Shown one piece after another: positions 55,469 to 64,000 of a stretch of 64,000 bases of DNA. The position numbers and the translations under genes are program-made. How positions within the stretch are numbered: position 1 is the stretch's first letter; each line of letters starts with the position of its first letter. Origin of the DNA: Candidatus Heimdallarchaeota archaeon (lineage in GTDB: Archaea; Asgardarchaeota; Heimdallarchaeia; JABLTI01). The stretch lies in the NCBI GenBank assembly GCA_019058275.1, contig JAHLVW010000025.1, forward strand, positions 25,171 through 89,170, read 5' to 3'. The notes under the pieces are model-generated. The model was not told where the DNA came from. It did not search any database and saw only the letters and a list, made by a program, of their open reading frames with translations.

Positions 55469-57033
55469 GAGCTACCAATCGCATACTAGAAAATATCAGA
55501 GCATGTGGTATGTATAAAAAAGCGGAAGATAATAGAGATTTCACATTAAGTCGTACAGAATTTGGAACATATACACGAAAGAACTCAACCGTACTATCAG
55601 CTATCAATAAAGATTTTCAAACACAAAACCAACACCTTTGCTTGTTTTGTATACAAAAGATTAAAGCCTTGGGTTCATTGGAGGAACCCTTTTTCCCTTC
55701 AAAAACAATAACTTGTTCAAACTGTAATTCCAAATATATCTACAATGCTAATAGAGATAAAGTTCGTTGTATAAGTGATGACCGAAATGTCAATCGCTCA
55801 ATTATCATCAATAAGCTCGCTTATGTACCTGAAATTTTGAAGCAGAAAGAAGAACGTATTCCTCTTACAATTTATGATACTGATAATCTTGAATTAATAA
55901 AGAATACGGATTCTTCTACTGACATACAAGAAGATAACTTCAGGGTTTATTATCTAATTTTTAATGAGAGAAAGTATATTTTGTCAGAGATTGAACGAGT
56001 TTATTTTCAAGGGAACAAGTATCCCGAGATAGAAGAAGCATTAAAACAATTAGGCTTCACTCGGATGTATCGTAAACAAACAAAAAAACTAGATTCCAAA
56101 GAAGAACTCCAAGAAAAGAAAAACATCGAAATTGCTACACTAGATAAAGTTACAAAAAAACGATATCAACGAATAATTGAGTTATTACGAAACGAAAGCG
56201 TGATGATAAATTCTTCTTTACAAAGCAAAATTAATTCCGTGATCACTTTCATCTTAGCCTTTAGTAAAAGTCAAAAACAAGGGAAAAAGAACAAAAAAAC
56301 TAATTTTAACAAAGAACTTGGTGAGTGCATCAAAATACTCATACGAGCAAAAGATAATGTTAATGATCCTGAAGCAGCAAGGACTCTTGAAGGGCAAGCA
56401 TTTAATCAAGCATTTAAAATTTTGAAGGGTGTAGGACGAAAAGCAGGTATACGTTCCTGGGGACGAGTTGTAAGCAGGTTGGTCACATGGTTAGTCTTTG
56501 CTACATTTACACGCACTTGCGCCTATTCCAAAATGGATGCCATGTTGAACCATCTCTTCAAAATCGTGCTCAACGAATTAAAAGAAGTTCATCAAAAAAC
56601 AGGTATAGATGTAGACTTTGGTCCGGGTTTACTTCACTATCGTGAAAGCAAATCGGATATTGATAGAATTGGTTTGTTCCTTGATCTTGTTGACTTTGTT
56701 CGATTACTAGGCATTTTTGTACTTGCAGAAGCAATAAGCAACAAAGAAATCACTAGTAAAGATTGCCGACTCTTCCTTGGTCGAGGGGCTATTCCTCTTT
56801 ATGATATTGAAATTCCTTCTTTAAAGAAATTTGAAATGCTTGCAGAGCGTGTTTTGAGCTTCAAGATTAATTATAAGGATCAAGATGTTCCACTTAAAGA
56901 TGCTTATGAAGATTATTTGAACTCATTTCGACTTTTCTTGGATTATTTATCAAAATTCGATGTTAACTATTTGACTCAACTTTCACAGAATGAGTTGACT
57001 GAAATTGTTAATGAATGTTTATTGAGAAACTAA
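55465..57033 (+). CDS. Cas1-like integrase with N-terminal zinc finger
   Basis: The 522 residues have a zinc finger (C59-x2-C62 and C84-x2-C87) and, from about residue 295, a Cas1-type catalytic domain: EAARTLEGQAFNQ (Glu309), a helical region with DAMLNHLFKIVLNELK, GPGLLHYRES (His391) and LFLDLVDFVR (Asp407, Asp410). The E...H...DxxD order and the DxxD spacing match Cas1 integrases, which insert DNA ends. The frame extends upstream of TTG at 55465 (LQLTQEDLLR) without a normal start, so the N-terminus is uncertain. No Cas2, Cas4 or array is near. This is the key gene of the operon. Confidence 0.7.
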   Translation: MRATNRILENIRACGMYKKAEDNRDFTLSRTEFGTYTRKNSTVLSAINKDFQTQNQHLCLFCIQKIKALGSLEEPFFPSKTITCSNCNSKYIYNANRDKVRCISDDRNVNRSIIINKLAYVPEILKQKEERIPLTIYDTDNLELIKNTDSSTDIQEDNFRVYYLIFNERKYILSEIERVYFQGNKYPEIEEALKQLGFTRMYRKQTKKLDSKEELQEKKNIEIATLDKVTKKRYQRIIELLRNESVMINSSLQSKINSVITFILAFSKSQKQGKKNKKTNFNKELGECIKILIRAKDNVNDPEAARTLEGQAFNQAFKILKGVGRKAGIRSWGRVVSRLVTWLVFATFTRTCAYSKMDAMLNHLFKIVLNELKEVHQKTGIDVDFGPGLLHYRESKSDIDRIGLFLDLVDFVRLLGIFVLAEAISNKEITSKDCRLFLGRGAIPLYDIEIPSLKKFEMLAERVLSFKINYKDQDVPLKDAYEDYLNSFRLFLDYLSKFDVNYLTQLSQNELTEIVNECLLRN

Positions 57034-57184
57034 TTGCCAAGCAATTAGTTTCTCAATAAAGGATTTTGATCAAAAAATAGAAGCAATCGATCTTTGCTCT
57101 CAGGAATGGAAATTTCTCTATAAAGGTTATGAAGACAAATTCCTTGCTCGGAAAAAAGCTCGGGAAGATTTTCGAAGAGAAGCA

Positions 57185-57739
57185 ATGACTAATCTTTTCA
57201 GTCTCGAAGAAAAAACTGTTGACTTATATTATAACTCTACTTTAGAAAGATATCAACCCTCACTTTCAAAATATCAGAAACGAGAGCGGCGATGGATGTT
57301 TTATGTCCTTTTAATTCTGGCTATAAAATATAGAGAGGATCAAAGGTTTGTAGGTTACACAATAAAAGAACTGATGAATATATTTGGATTAAAATATAAA
57401 AAAACTAGATTGCTTTTAATGAAAATGATTAATAAAAATATGTTAAGACGAACTAAAGGATTAAACAAGAATTATTTTTACTATTTAAATATTGAAAATA
57501 GAATTAATGAATTACTTATTGATTTCTTAGATTTCGATTTGGAAAATGAGATTGATGATATAAATGAGATTAATGGCAAGAATTCAAAATTTTTGTTTTT
57601 GATAATAAGGCAATATATAACGGATTTTCTAGAAAAAAATCGGATATTAGGAATTGAACACAAATCTTCAACCTTTGAAGATAAGGCAAGAGAAATTTTA
57701 GTCCAGATAAACAAAAGGATGGACATGCAATATGGTTGA
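57185..57739 (+). CDS. Winged-helix DNA-binding protein
   Basis: This 184-residue protein has a winged-helix-like core (FVGYTIKELMNIFGLKYKKT, LLLMKMINKNMLRRTK) as in MarR/ArsR-like regulators, and a basic helix at the start. The coding frame continues upstream to 57026 (CSQEWKFLYKGYEDKFLAR) with no ATG, GTG or TTG start, so a non-standard start or a lost start is possible. It overlaps the helicase start by 8 bp, indicating translational coupling. It may be the operon's regulator or a DNA-end binder. Confidence 0.55.
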   Translation: MTNLFSLEEKTVDLYYNSTLERYQPSLSKYQKRERRWMFYVLLILAIKYREDQRFVGYTIKELMNIFGLKYKKTRLLLMKMINKNMLRRTKGLNKNYFYYLNIENRINELLIDFLDFDLENEIDDINEINGKNSKFLFLIIRQYITDFLEKNRILGIEHKSSTFEDKAREILVQINKRMDMQYG

Positions 57740-60158
57740 AGATAAAAGTCTAAATAAAAATGAAGGTGCACCAATTTGGTTAAAACAAGCTTATCGAGAA
57801 TCTTCAAAGCACAATGCTCGCTACAAAAACATAACTACCCTCCAACCATGTTCTCCAGCGAATGGCTTTAAGAAATGGACTGAGCTTGGACTAGCTCCTT
57901 CACTTGGAACTATTGCAGCAGAAATAACAAGCAGTGATTATCCTTATTTACATCAACAAGAAACGATAACTAGTCTACTTTCAGAAGAAACAAAACAAAA
58001 ACCAATAATTCTTAGAGGTGGAACCGGTTCTGGAAAATCTTTGGCTTTCCTCCTACCTGCAATTTCATTAATCCTTCATGGAAAAATTGATTTCGTTGTG
58101 GTTTTTTATCCTATGAAGCAATTGATAGAAGACCAATTCTTTAATCTGAAAAAAATCTTGTTAAAAATTTATGAACAAACAGGGCAACTAATAACTACAA
58201 AAACCTATTATGGAGAACAAGGCTTAGGTGCTGAAGAAAAAGATGCCTGGGAAAAAGAACTGCAAGAAACAGAACAAAACCCCCCAAATATCCTTTTAGC
58301 GACATTTGACAAGGTTTTTTATCAATTAACCCATAACCAAGAAAAAGATTGCTTGCTTCAAAATAAAATACAAAATGCTCCGTATCTTGTTTTTGATGAA
58401 ATACATGCTTTGAAAGGATTACCAGCTGCATATATTCGTAATTTTCTTCGAATCCATAAAATGAGAAATCCTGATTGTCGAATTATTTTATCCACAGCAA
58501 CGGTGGCAGCAGTAAAACAATTCAGCAAGCAATTTCTCACCTTGAAATCCGGATTAATTAATAATCCTGAAGCGGTGATTATTGATAGTAATCCTGTAAG
58601 AGGAACGATCCATGTACGAGCAGTTATGTCTGAGAGCTTCTTACCTTTGTTAACTATGATCGAAAAAGAACTACCTAAAGGCACTACAGCCTTTGTTTTT
58701 ATAGATTCAAAAATAAAGATCGAGCATTACGCAAACATGCTTGGATTAAAACTTCGAAAGGATCAAGCACTTTATGACTTAGGGAAGATATGTGTTCTAC
58801 ACGCGAACCTACACCAAAAGATCAGAAAACAAGCTCTAATTAATGTGCGAAACGGAAAAGTAAAGTTCGTCTTTACTTCAGCAGTTTCAGAATTAGGATT
58901 AAATTTTCAAAATATTCAAACTATCATCAATGTTGGTTGGCCTGTAAGTGGCAAAGATGGATTATTACAGCGAATTGCTCGAGTGCGAGCAAAAACTGCT
59001 GAACAGAGGGTTATTTACTTGGTGTTCGACCTTGAAAATCCAAGAGATAAACTATACTATTCAAACCTTTCCATTATTAAGGAGGTTCTTGAAGAGTATC
59101 AATGCACGCCGATACTATATCCTGAGAGAAACCAGAAAGTAATAACTACAACTATCCTTCTTCTACTAATTTATGGTTACAAAAAATATTCTGAGATTAT
59201 TGCTTTTTTTGGTAGTGAATTACAAATAAGTGTTGAAAAATGTATTACTGAACTTCTTTGTCATGCAATCATCCAAAAAAATGATCAATTATTATCACTA
59301 GCTGAAACTAATTCAAAGGCATTCAGAAAATTAATAGCTGGTAGTATTCGTGCTATCGCTGAAAACTGGAAAATAACACACCAAGAAGGCTCTGTAGAAA
59401 GAGTTTTAGGTTTTGCTTCACCAGAGGAAATCATTCGTGGGGAATTACCAGGTAATATTCTATTAATCAATAAGAGTCCTTATCTCGTGATATCATTTGA
59501 TAAAAACCAGAAAAAAATCTGTGTGGGTTTATCAACCATGAAACAAAAGGCATTGCCTTTACCTAGCAATGTTTTAGCAAGTCCTGATGTTAGAACGAGT
59601 CTATTCCCAAAGAAAAAACGATTGCCTTCTGGTCTAATATTTCAACTTGGAGAATTAATTGTCTCTAAAAAACCAAAATTAATTGCTAAATATAAACCAA
59701 GTGAAAAGGAATTCTTTCAGTATCAACCACTGAGAGATTCTGAAATAGCTGCTTATACTTTCGATGAAAAATCATATGGTATTCTAGTAAATATCACAAA
59801 AATCTTTCAGGATCCCTTGCTGAGTCTTTTCGCTAAGAACACCAAGAAAGTGTTAGCCTGTCTTGCACTAGTACTAAAAACACAGATCGAACTAACGTTG
59901 CAGATACCTCAAAGCGAGTTAGCAATTGTTTACAACGACTCTCAATTTGCTATCTATGATAAAGGAGGAAGGAATGGCAACGTGCACTATTTCTTCAAAG
60001 AATTACCTCTAGTAATTGAACAAGCAATTAATCGTCTTGTTGATTGTAGTTGCTCAGATGGTTGTGAGAAATGCTTTGGGAGAGATTTTACCAAGCTGTT
60101 ACCTAGAGGGAAAAGCAAAAAAATACTCAAGCAAATACTTGCTTGGTTGCAGGAGTGA
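57732..60158 (+). CDS. SF2 helicase with DUF1998-like C-terminal zinc cluster
   Basis: This 808-residue DExH helicase has motif I GGTGSGKS (96-103), motif II DEIHAL, motif III LSTAT, and motif VI QRIARVRAKT. The C-terminal part holds a GGRNGNVHYFF segment and CSCSDGCEKCFG (about 774-785), the cysteine cluster of DUF1998, as in Hrq1/YprA-type helicases. These are DNA helicases involved in repair and phage defence. It overlaps the preceding gene by 8 bp, and the phosphoesterase starts 7 bp after its stop. Confidence 0.88.
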   Translation: MVEDKSLNKNEGAPIWLKQAYRESSKHNARYKNITTLQPCSPANGFKKWTELGLAPSLGTIAAEITSSDYPYLHQQETITSLLSEETKQKPIILRGGTGSGKSLAFLLPAISLILHGKIDFVVVFYPMKQLIEDQFFNLKKILLKIYEQTGQLITTKTYYGEQGLGAEEKDAWEKELQETEQNPPNILLATFDKVFYQLTHNQEKDCLLQNKIQNAPYLVFDEIHALKGLPAAYIRNFLRIHKMRNPDCRIILSTATVAAVKQFSKQFLTLKSGLINNPEAVIIDSNPVRGTIHVRAVMSESFLPLLTMIEKELPKGTTAFVFIDSKIKIEHYANMLGLKLRKDQALYDLGKICVLHANLHQKIRKQALINVRNGKVKFVFTSAVSELGLNFQNIQTIINVGWPVSGKDGLLQRIARVRAKTAEQRVIYLVFDLENPRDKLYYSNLSIIKEVLEEYQCTPILYPERNQKVITTTILLLLIYGYKKYSEIIAFFGSELQISVEKCITELLCHAIIQKNDQLLSLAETNSKAFRKLIAGSIRAIAENWKITHQEGSVERVLGFASPEEIIRGELPGNILLINKSPYLVISFDKNQKKICVGLSTMKQKALPLPSNVLASPDVRTSLFPKKKRLPSGLIFQLGELIVSKKPKLIAKYKPSEKEFFQYQPLRDSEIAAYTFDEKSYGILVNITKIFQDPLLSLFAKNTKKVLACLALVLKTQIELTLQIPQSELAIVYNDSQFAIYDKGGRNGNVHYFFKELPLVIEQAINRLVDCSCSDGCEKCFGRDFTKLLPRGKSKKILKQILAWLQE

Positions 60159-60165
60159 GCCTTAG

Positions 60166-60801
60166 ATGAAAATCTGTGTTCTCGCAGATGTACATTTTGA
60201 TCACCCAAATTGCTATAGAGAGGAATTTTTAGAAGCGATCTCATTAATTGCACCAAAAATGGATGTAATCGTCCTTAATGGTGACTTTTTGGATAGCACT
60301 TCTAATAAAACTCGTAAACTATTCGAAGAATTTCTCGAACTTGCAAAAAAAGAAAATTTCTTGACCAAATTATTTTTCGTTCGCTCATCATCACATCACG
60401 ATGGAGTGTTAGATGAATTTTGGGATTTAGCTATGAATGATTACGCAGAATTCAGTACAAATATCGGAAAAGTCATTTGCATTCACGGGAACAAAGTAGG
60501 ATTACATCTAGATGAAAAAGGAAGTGAGGAGTTAGCAGCAATAAAAGCAAAAGAGATATTGATCGAAAAAGGCAGGAAATGGCTTCCAAAAATAACTCAG
60601 GAGCACCATGTGATTTTTAGTCACCTGCACAGAAAGTTCTACAACGAACGTAAGAGAGTTTATGGTACTGGTTGTTGGATTCCGGCAAAGGACAGAAGAA
60701 GCGAAAAAGTAACTATGATAATAGACGATGAAGACAAAAACGACACGATTAGCAACAATACTTTAGCACAATTACGTGAAAAATATCAACAAAAACATTA
60801 A
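60166..60801 (+). CDS. Calcineurin-like metallophosphoesterase
   Basis: This 211-residue protein shows DVHFDH (9-14), NGDFLDS, SSSHHD, HGNK and SHLH motifs, the five metal-ligand blocks of the calcineurin-like phosphoesterase superfamily (the GNHD block is SHHD). It is a small, single-domain form comparable to archaeal Mre11-like or LpxH-like enzymes, with no capping domain. Substrate unknown; in this setting a nuclease or nucleotide phosphodiesterase is likely. It ends the operon, with a charged tail. Confidence 0.75.
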   Translation: MKICVLADVHFDHPNCYREEFLEAISLIAPKMDVIVLNGDFLDSTSNKTRKLFEEFLELAKKENFLTKLFFVRSSSHHDGVLDEFWDLAMNDYAEFSTNIGKVICIHGNKVGLHLDEKGSEELAAIKAKEILIEKGRKWLPKITQEHHVIFSHLHRKFYNERKRVYGTGCWIPAKDRRSEKVTMIIDDEDKNDTISNNTLAQLREKYQQKH

Positions 60802-61101
60802 GCATTTTTTTTCGGAATACAATTGAACAAATTACTTGATTTTGAATTAATAATTGCTTAAATTAAAAGAAAATTAAAGAAAAAATGCATTTTCATATAT
60901 AAACCCCCACGTTTTTAGATGTCCCTTTTAGATTATATTACAATGTAGTTTTTCATTAATTATTAATAACCAATTACCAAATCCTCAATAGCTTCTAGTT
61001 TGAGCATTTCAGAAAAACTGATTATCATTAGCAAGTAGATAGTATCATATGAATGCTCTTCTTACAAAGATATCGAAAAAAAAGGTTTGTTTTAACAATC
61101 T
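60802..61101. other. Intergenic region after the Cas1-like operon
   Basis: This region is 300 bp and strongly AT-rich. A 10-bp inverted repeat (GCATTTTTTC near 60801-60812, GAAAAAATGC near 60878-60890) could serve as a terminator or element end. No gene was seen. Confidence 0.4.
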
Positions 61102-62721
61102 TCATTTGAGGGGAAAAAATTCTTTTATAAAAGAATAAAGCACTGCATTTCGAAACAATCTTTTTTCAGGGATACTAATTAAGAAATATGAACAAAACTC
61201 TTCCTTGTATTCCTCTAATGACTTGTTTTCTGTACCAATGAAAAGAAAATAACCACTATCCTTTATTTGTATTCCTTGGAGTAACATTAAAAGAAACTTA
61301 TTTGGTTGTGTATCTAAAGTGCACTTTGATTTCCTAACTCGAAAACTTAATCGTGGATTCTGTCTATAGAATTCTTCTATCGAATAGTTTGCTTGAGTGA
61401 ATATTAGACTTAGAATTGTTATTGGTAGAGCTATTTCATTTCGCTCATATTGAGAAAGCATACCTTGATTTATTGGTAATTTTTCAGTAAATTTCTCTTG
61501 TGTTTCTTTTCCTCTCAATTCTAACAGCAGATCACCCACATTCATTACACAGAAATTACCAATTCTAGAAAAGTCAAAAAAACCACTCAGTAATTTATCT
61601 TCTCGAAATGATTTTACTCTTCCTTCCCAAGTTCCTTGCTTGAAAAGAGTGTGTGGTCGTTGGGAAAAACGATTAACTCTCCTAGAAAGGAGCTCTGTTA
61701 TTTCATCTGATTTCTGTGGGTGAACAGTTCCAATTAATTCTGTGAAATCCTTCCTTGACTTTCCTAAAATACTGATACTATATGTTATTCCACCAAAAAC
61801 TTCTTGTTTATAATTCATAAAATTAATACCATTTTGTAATAAAAAGCTCTCAAAGTCAATAATTAATCTCTTAGAAGCAGATCCAAATAAAATGGTTGAT
61901 TTATAACTCCCATCTGCATCCATCAGTCCACGCCAAAAGGCTCTCCGGAAAAGTTCATTACCTTGGAAAATGAGCGATTCACGAAGAGATGGATACTTTC
62001 GTTGGTTAATGGGTTGTTCCAAAAAGAAATTAAAGAAACGAACGATCCATTTACCTAACAAATTAACATTCCAGGCATTCGCATTGGATTGTTTGAAAAA
62101 CTCTGTCTTAGAATTAAAATTATTAATTAATAATTTAGACAAATTTTCTATGTGTTCTTTAGAAGAATCAATGATATTGATAAAATAATCAGCAAGGTGA
62201 CCATCACCCATAACAACACCTGAAAGATAAGCAAGATCCTCAGTCAGAAAAAGTGGAAGTTGAAAGTCCTCTCCTCGAGCAGATTGGAAGGAAAGAAATT
62301 GTTTGTCATGAAATATTTTAAGCCAATCAGGGTATAATCTGAATAATGGGAAAGGCAAACGCTTTTGCTCTTCGAGATATTTAATTAATCGTTTTTGCCA
62401 CGATCGAATATTGTAATCTACAGGAGTTTCTTGAAAGTAATTGTGAGCTTTTTCTGCTAAGAATAAAGTTTTTTTCCTAATCTCAACCATTCTTTCTTCG
62501 TCTAAAACAATGTATGGAAAAGATTGTAGCAACCGTTCTTGAGAAATGAAATCAGTTTTACGAACCATTATAGAGTACAACTGGAATTGACCTGTAGAAG
62601 TGAAAATCTTCTCTCGTTGACCACTTTCTATTAGATCGTTTGCTGTTAACCACTTGTTTTGAACCATTGGTTCAGGATCAATTAGTAAAGGATCTGTTCT
62701 CCAATGAAGAAACTTTTGCAT
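61102..62721 (-). CDS. LAGLIDADG-motif protein with C-terminal HTH (copy B)
   Basis: This 539-residue paralogue of the protein at 40115-41743 has the same layout. Its motifs are YLSGVVMGDGHL and WRGLMDADGSY, and the HTH region reads LREKYHH-like in copy A and LLELRGKETQEKFTEKL here. Identity is high around the endonuclease core (KQSNANAWNV and LLGKWIVRFFNF) and lower at the ends, so the two copies are an older duplication. It is free-standing. It directly flanks the Cas1-like operon on its downstream side, in the opposite orientation. Confidence 0.75.
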   Translation of the reverse strand: MQKFLHWRTDPLLIDPEPMVQNKWLTANDLIESGQREKIFTSTGQFQLYSIMVRKTDFISQERLLQSFPYIVLDEERMVEIRKKTLFLAEKAHNYFQETPVDYNIRSWQKRLIKYLEEQKRLPFPLFRLYPDWLKIFHDKQFLSFQSARGEDFQLPLFLTEDLAYLSGVVMGDGHLADYFINIIDSSKEHIENLSKLLINNFNSKTEFFKQSNANAWNVNLLGKWIVRFFNFFLEQPINQRKYPSLRESLIFQGNELFRRAFWRGLMDADGSYKSTILFGSASKRLIIDFESFLLQNGINFMNYKQEVFGGITYSISILGKSRKDFTELIGTVHPQKSDEITELLSRRVNRFSQRPHTLFKQGTWEGRVKSFREDKLLSGFFDFSRIGNFCVMNVGDLLLELRGKETQEKFTEKLPINQGMLSQYERNEIALPITILSLIFTQANYSIEEFYRQNPRLSFRVRKSKCTLDTQPNKFLLMLLQGIQIKDSGYFLFIGTENKSLEEYKEEFCSYFLISIPEKRLFRNAVLYSFIKEFFPLK

Positions 62722-62890
62722 ATGACTCTCCTATCATTTAATCTTCATCAACATTCTTAAATACCTCTTAGAAAAGCTGTGCGTTTTACTAATTGATTAA
62801 CTATTCTTTTAAATAAACATGAATACTTTCAGCGAACTCTTTAAATAAATACTATATATCTAGCTAAACATAAACAATAACGAAGAAAAA

Positions 62891-64000
62891 ATGTCCTCAT
62901 ACAAAAAGAAAAAGACATCCACAAAAAGCTACCAATTCAAACTACAAAGAAATAATCAATTGAACTGGTTCCAAGCACTAACAACAAATGCAGCAGAAAA
63001 ACTCCTGGAAGAGCTCTGGTCAGTAGAATGGTTGACCAAACTGGGCAACAGTAATCTTAAAGCTTACAAAGTAATAAACGAAGCACAAGCACAATTAGAA
63101 GGAATTTATCTCCCATCAAGAGTTCGAAGAGGAGTAGCAGAATGGGTAGGTCGAATCATCAGAGGGCAATACAAACGTTACAGGTGCTACCAAGACTGCA
63201 TAGAAATAGTCAACTGGTTAGGAGTGGAAACCAAAGAAAGCAAACTAATAGCAGTGGTCATGCAGCATTGTAGAATAATTGGAAAGAATAGAAAAACGTA
63301 CACCAAATACAAAAAAATCATGGTCCAGCAAACATTAGCTATGATAAAGAACAAGAACCAACGACTAGGTTCAGGGTTCGCTAATTTTGCCTACACAGAT
63401 CACGTCCAACCAAAAATAAAGTATTATGCTTTTAATTTCGGACCAGATGACGACCAAGCAATAAGATACAAAGTAGAAAATCAAATCATCAACTTAGAAA
63501 TAAAGTTACCAAAAACAGCAGAACCAAGAACCAGAGATGATTGGGAGTGGCTAGAACAAGAACTCTTTATCCCTTCAAAAGTGCAAGCAAAAATTGCTAA
63601 AGCACTATCTACTCAACCAGTCAAACCAACCTTGAGAGAAAAGACCTTGAAAGGAGGGCAAAACTACTTTTTCCTACAATTTCCTTGGCAATATCCAAAA
63701 AAGTCACGAAAGAAAAGAAAGGAAAGAGTACTTGCTATCGACCTTGGCTTGAAGAAAGTGGCAATAGTAGCTGTTTTTGAAAAGGGAAAACAGATATCAA
63801 GACCGATAACCATCAAACTCAAAGGTTCAGAGTATTGGCACATAGAGAGAATCTATGAACACATTGCAGAAAACCAACGGCAAATAGCGAAGCAAAAAAA
63901 GAAAAGGGAAAGCAAACAGGTAAAGGTAATTAGAAGAGGAGAGAAGAAGACTATACGAGAAGCGAAACAGATTAGGAGAAGAACTCGCACACACAACAAC
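62891..64000 (+). mobile_element. tnpB: TnpB (IS605/IS607-family OrfB), partial
   Basis: The frame opens at ATG 62891 and runs beyond the window end. It has the TnpB-type arginine- and lysine-rich N-terminal half and the RuvC-I block ERVLAIDLGLKKVA, with its catalytic Asp, followed by the helical REAKQIRRRTR region. TnpB is an RNA-guided nuclease of IS200/IS605 and IS607 elements, homologous to Cas12. The catalytic Glu and the zinc finger would lie past the end. An upstream TATA-like run (ACTATATATC, about 62852-62861) suggests its own promoter. Confidence 0.88.

Noticed and set aside
51626..60801. Typical casposon
   Set aside because: Casposons carry their own family B polymerase and have terminal inverted repeats with a target duplication. 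Neither polymerase nor clear terminal repeats are seen here, and the polB at 12.2-15.0 kb is the chromosomal one.
1..64000. CRISPR array
   Set aside because: No set of short direct repeats with regular spacers was seen, including near the RAMP and Cas1-like genes.

Overview
The window is 64 kb of AT-rich archaeal DNA. It reads as an Asgard archaeon, probably of the Heimdallarchaeia-like side, although the exact class cannot be fixed from the sequence alone. The information-processing genes are archaeal or eukaryote-like: archaeal GluRS, family B DNA polymerase, TFB, RFC small subunit, ribosomal protein S25e, archaeal PPAT and intron-bearing tRNAs. They sit among many eukaryotic-signature domains: an ESCRT-III (Snf7) protein beside a Rag-like GTPase with a roadblock-like tail, a Rab-like GTPase fused to a zinc ribbon, an MglA-like GTPase, a zinc-finger/GRAM protein, a PLAT-like domain, a MIT-domain protein, a JAMM protease, a PPP phosphatase and a RING-like zinc finger protein.

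Layout. 1-8.7 kb: end of an SLC13-type transporter, PPP phosphatase, TPR/zinc-finger protein, GluRS, the two subunits of ADP-forming acetyl-CoA synthetase and a NIF3-like protein without its metal ligands. 7.8-9.5 kb: Rag-like GTPase and ESCRT-III. 9.7-15 kb: a decayed DegV gene, a membrane protein built from an internal duplication, PPAT and PolB. 15-24.6 kb: tRNA-Asp with an intron, a transglutaminase-like protein, an HHxxxDG acyltransferase with a zinc-ribbon membrane partner, TruA, and a cluster of small-GTPase-related proteins. 24.7-30.7 kb: MglA-like GTPase, two peroxiredoxins, a badly broken DUF255 gene, a nucleotide-sugar dehydrogenase and the PLAT-like protein. 30.7-40 kb: TFB, RFC-S, cysteate synthase with an APS/PAPS reductase controlled by a palindrome array, S-adenosylhomocysteinase with a structured leader, RidA, an SPFH protein and an HPS-type aldolase.

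40-64 kb is mainly accessory DNA with some housekeeping genes (tRNA-Pro, S25e, JAMM, MIT protein) embedded. Two paralogous proteins carrying LAGLIDADG motifs and a HTH lie at 40.1-41.7 and 61.1-62.7 kb. Next to the first is a small CRISPR-like module with a Cas7-group RAMP gene interrupted by a UGA, followed by a protein with a RAMP-like glycine loop, a zinc ribbon and an HD motif. A broken IS607-type resolvase (50.9 kb) and a TnpB (from 62.9 kb, running off the end) bracket a 9.2-kb co-directional operon (51.6-60.8 kb). That operon encodes an OB-fold protein, a RadA-like ATPase, a degenerate helicase-like protein, a Cas1-like integrase with an N-terminal zinc finger, a winged-helix protein, a DUF1998-type helicase and a calcineurin-like phosphoesterase. 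This Cas1-like operon is the strongest candidate for an undescribed system. It has no Cas2, no CRISPR array and no PolB of its own, so it matches neither an ordinary CRISPR adaptation module nor a typical casposon.

A dispersed repeat of about 270 bp, corresponding to the 3' end of the RAMP/HD gene, occurs three times (15.6, 32.0 and 43.9 kb). Two copies abut tRNA genes and one abuts rfcS.
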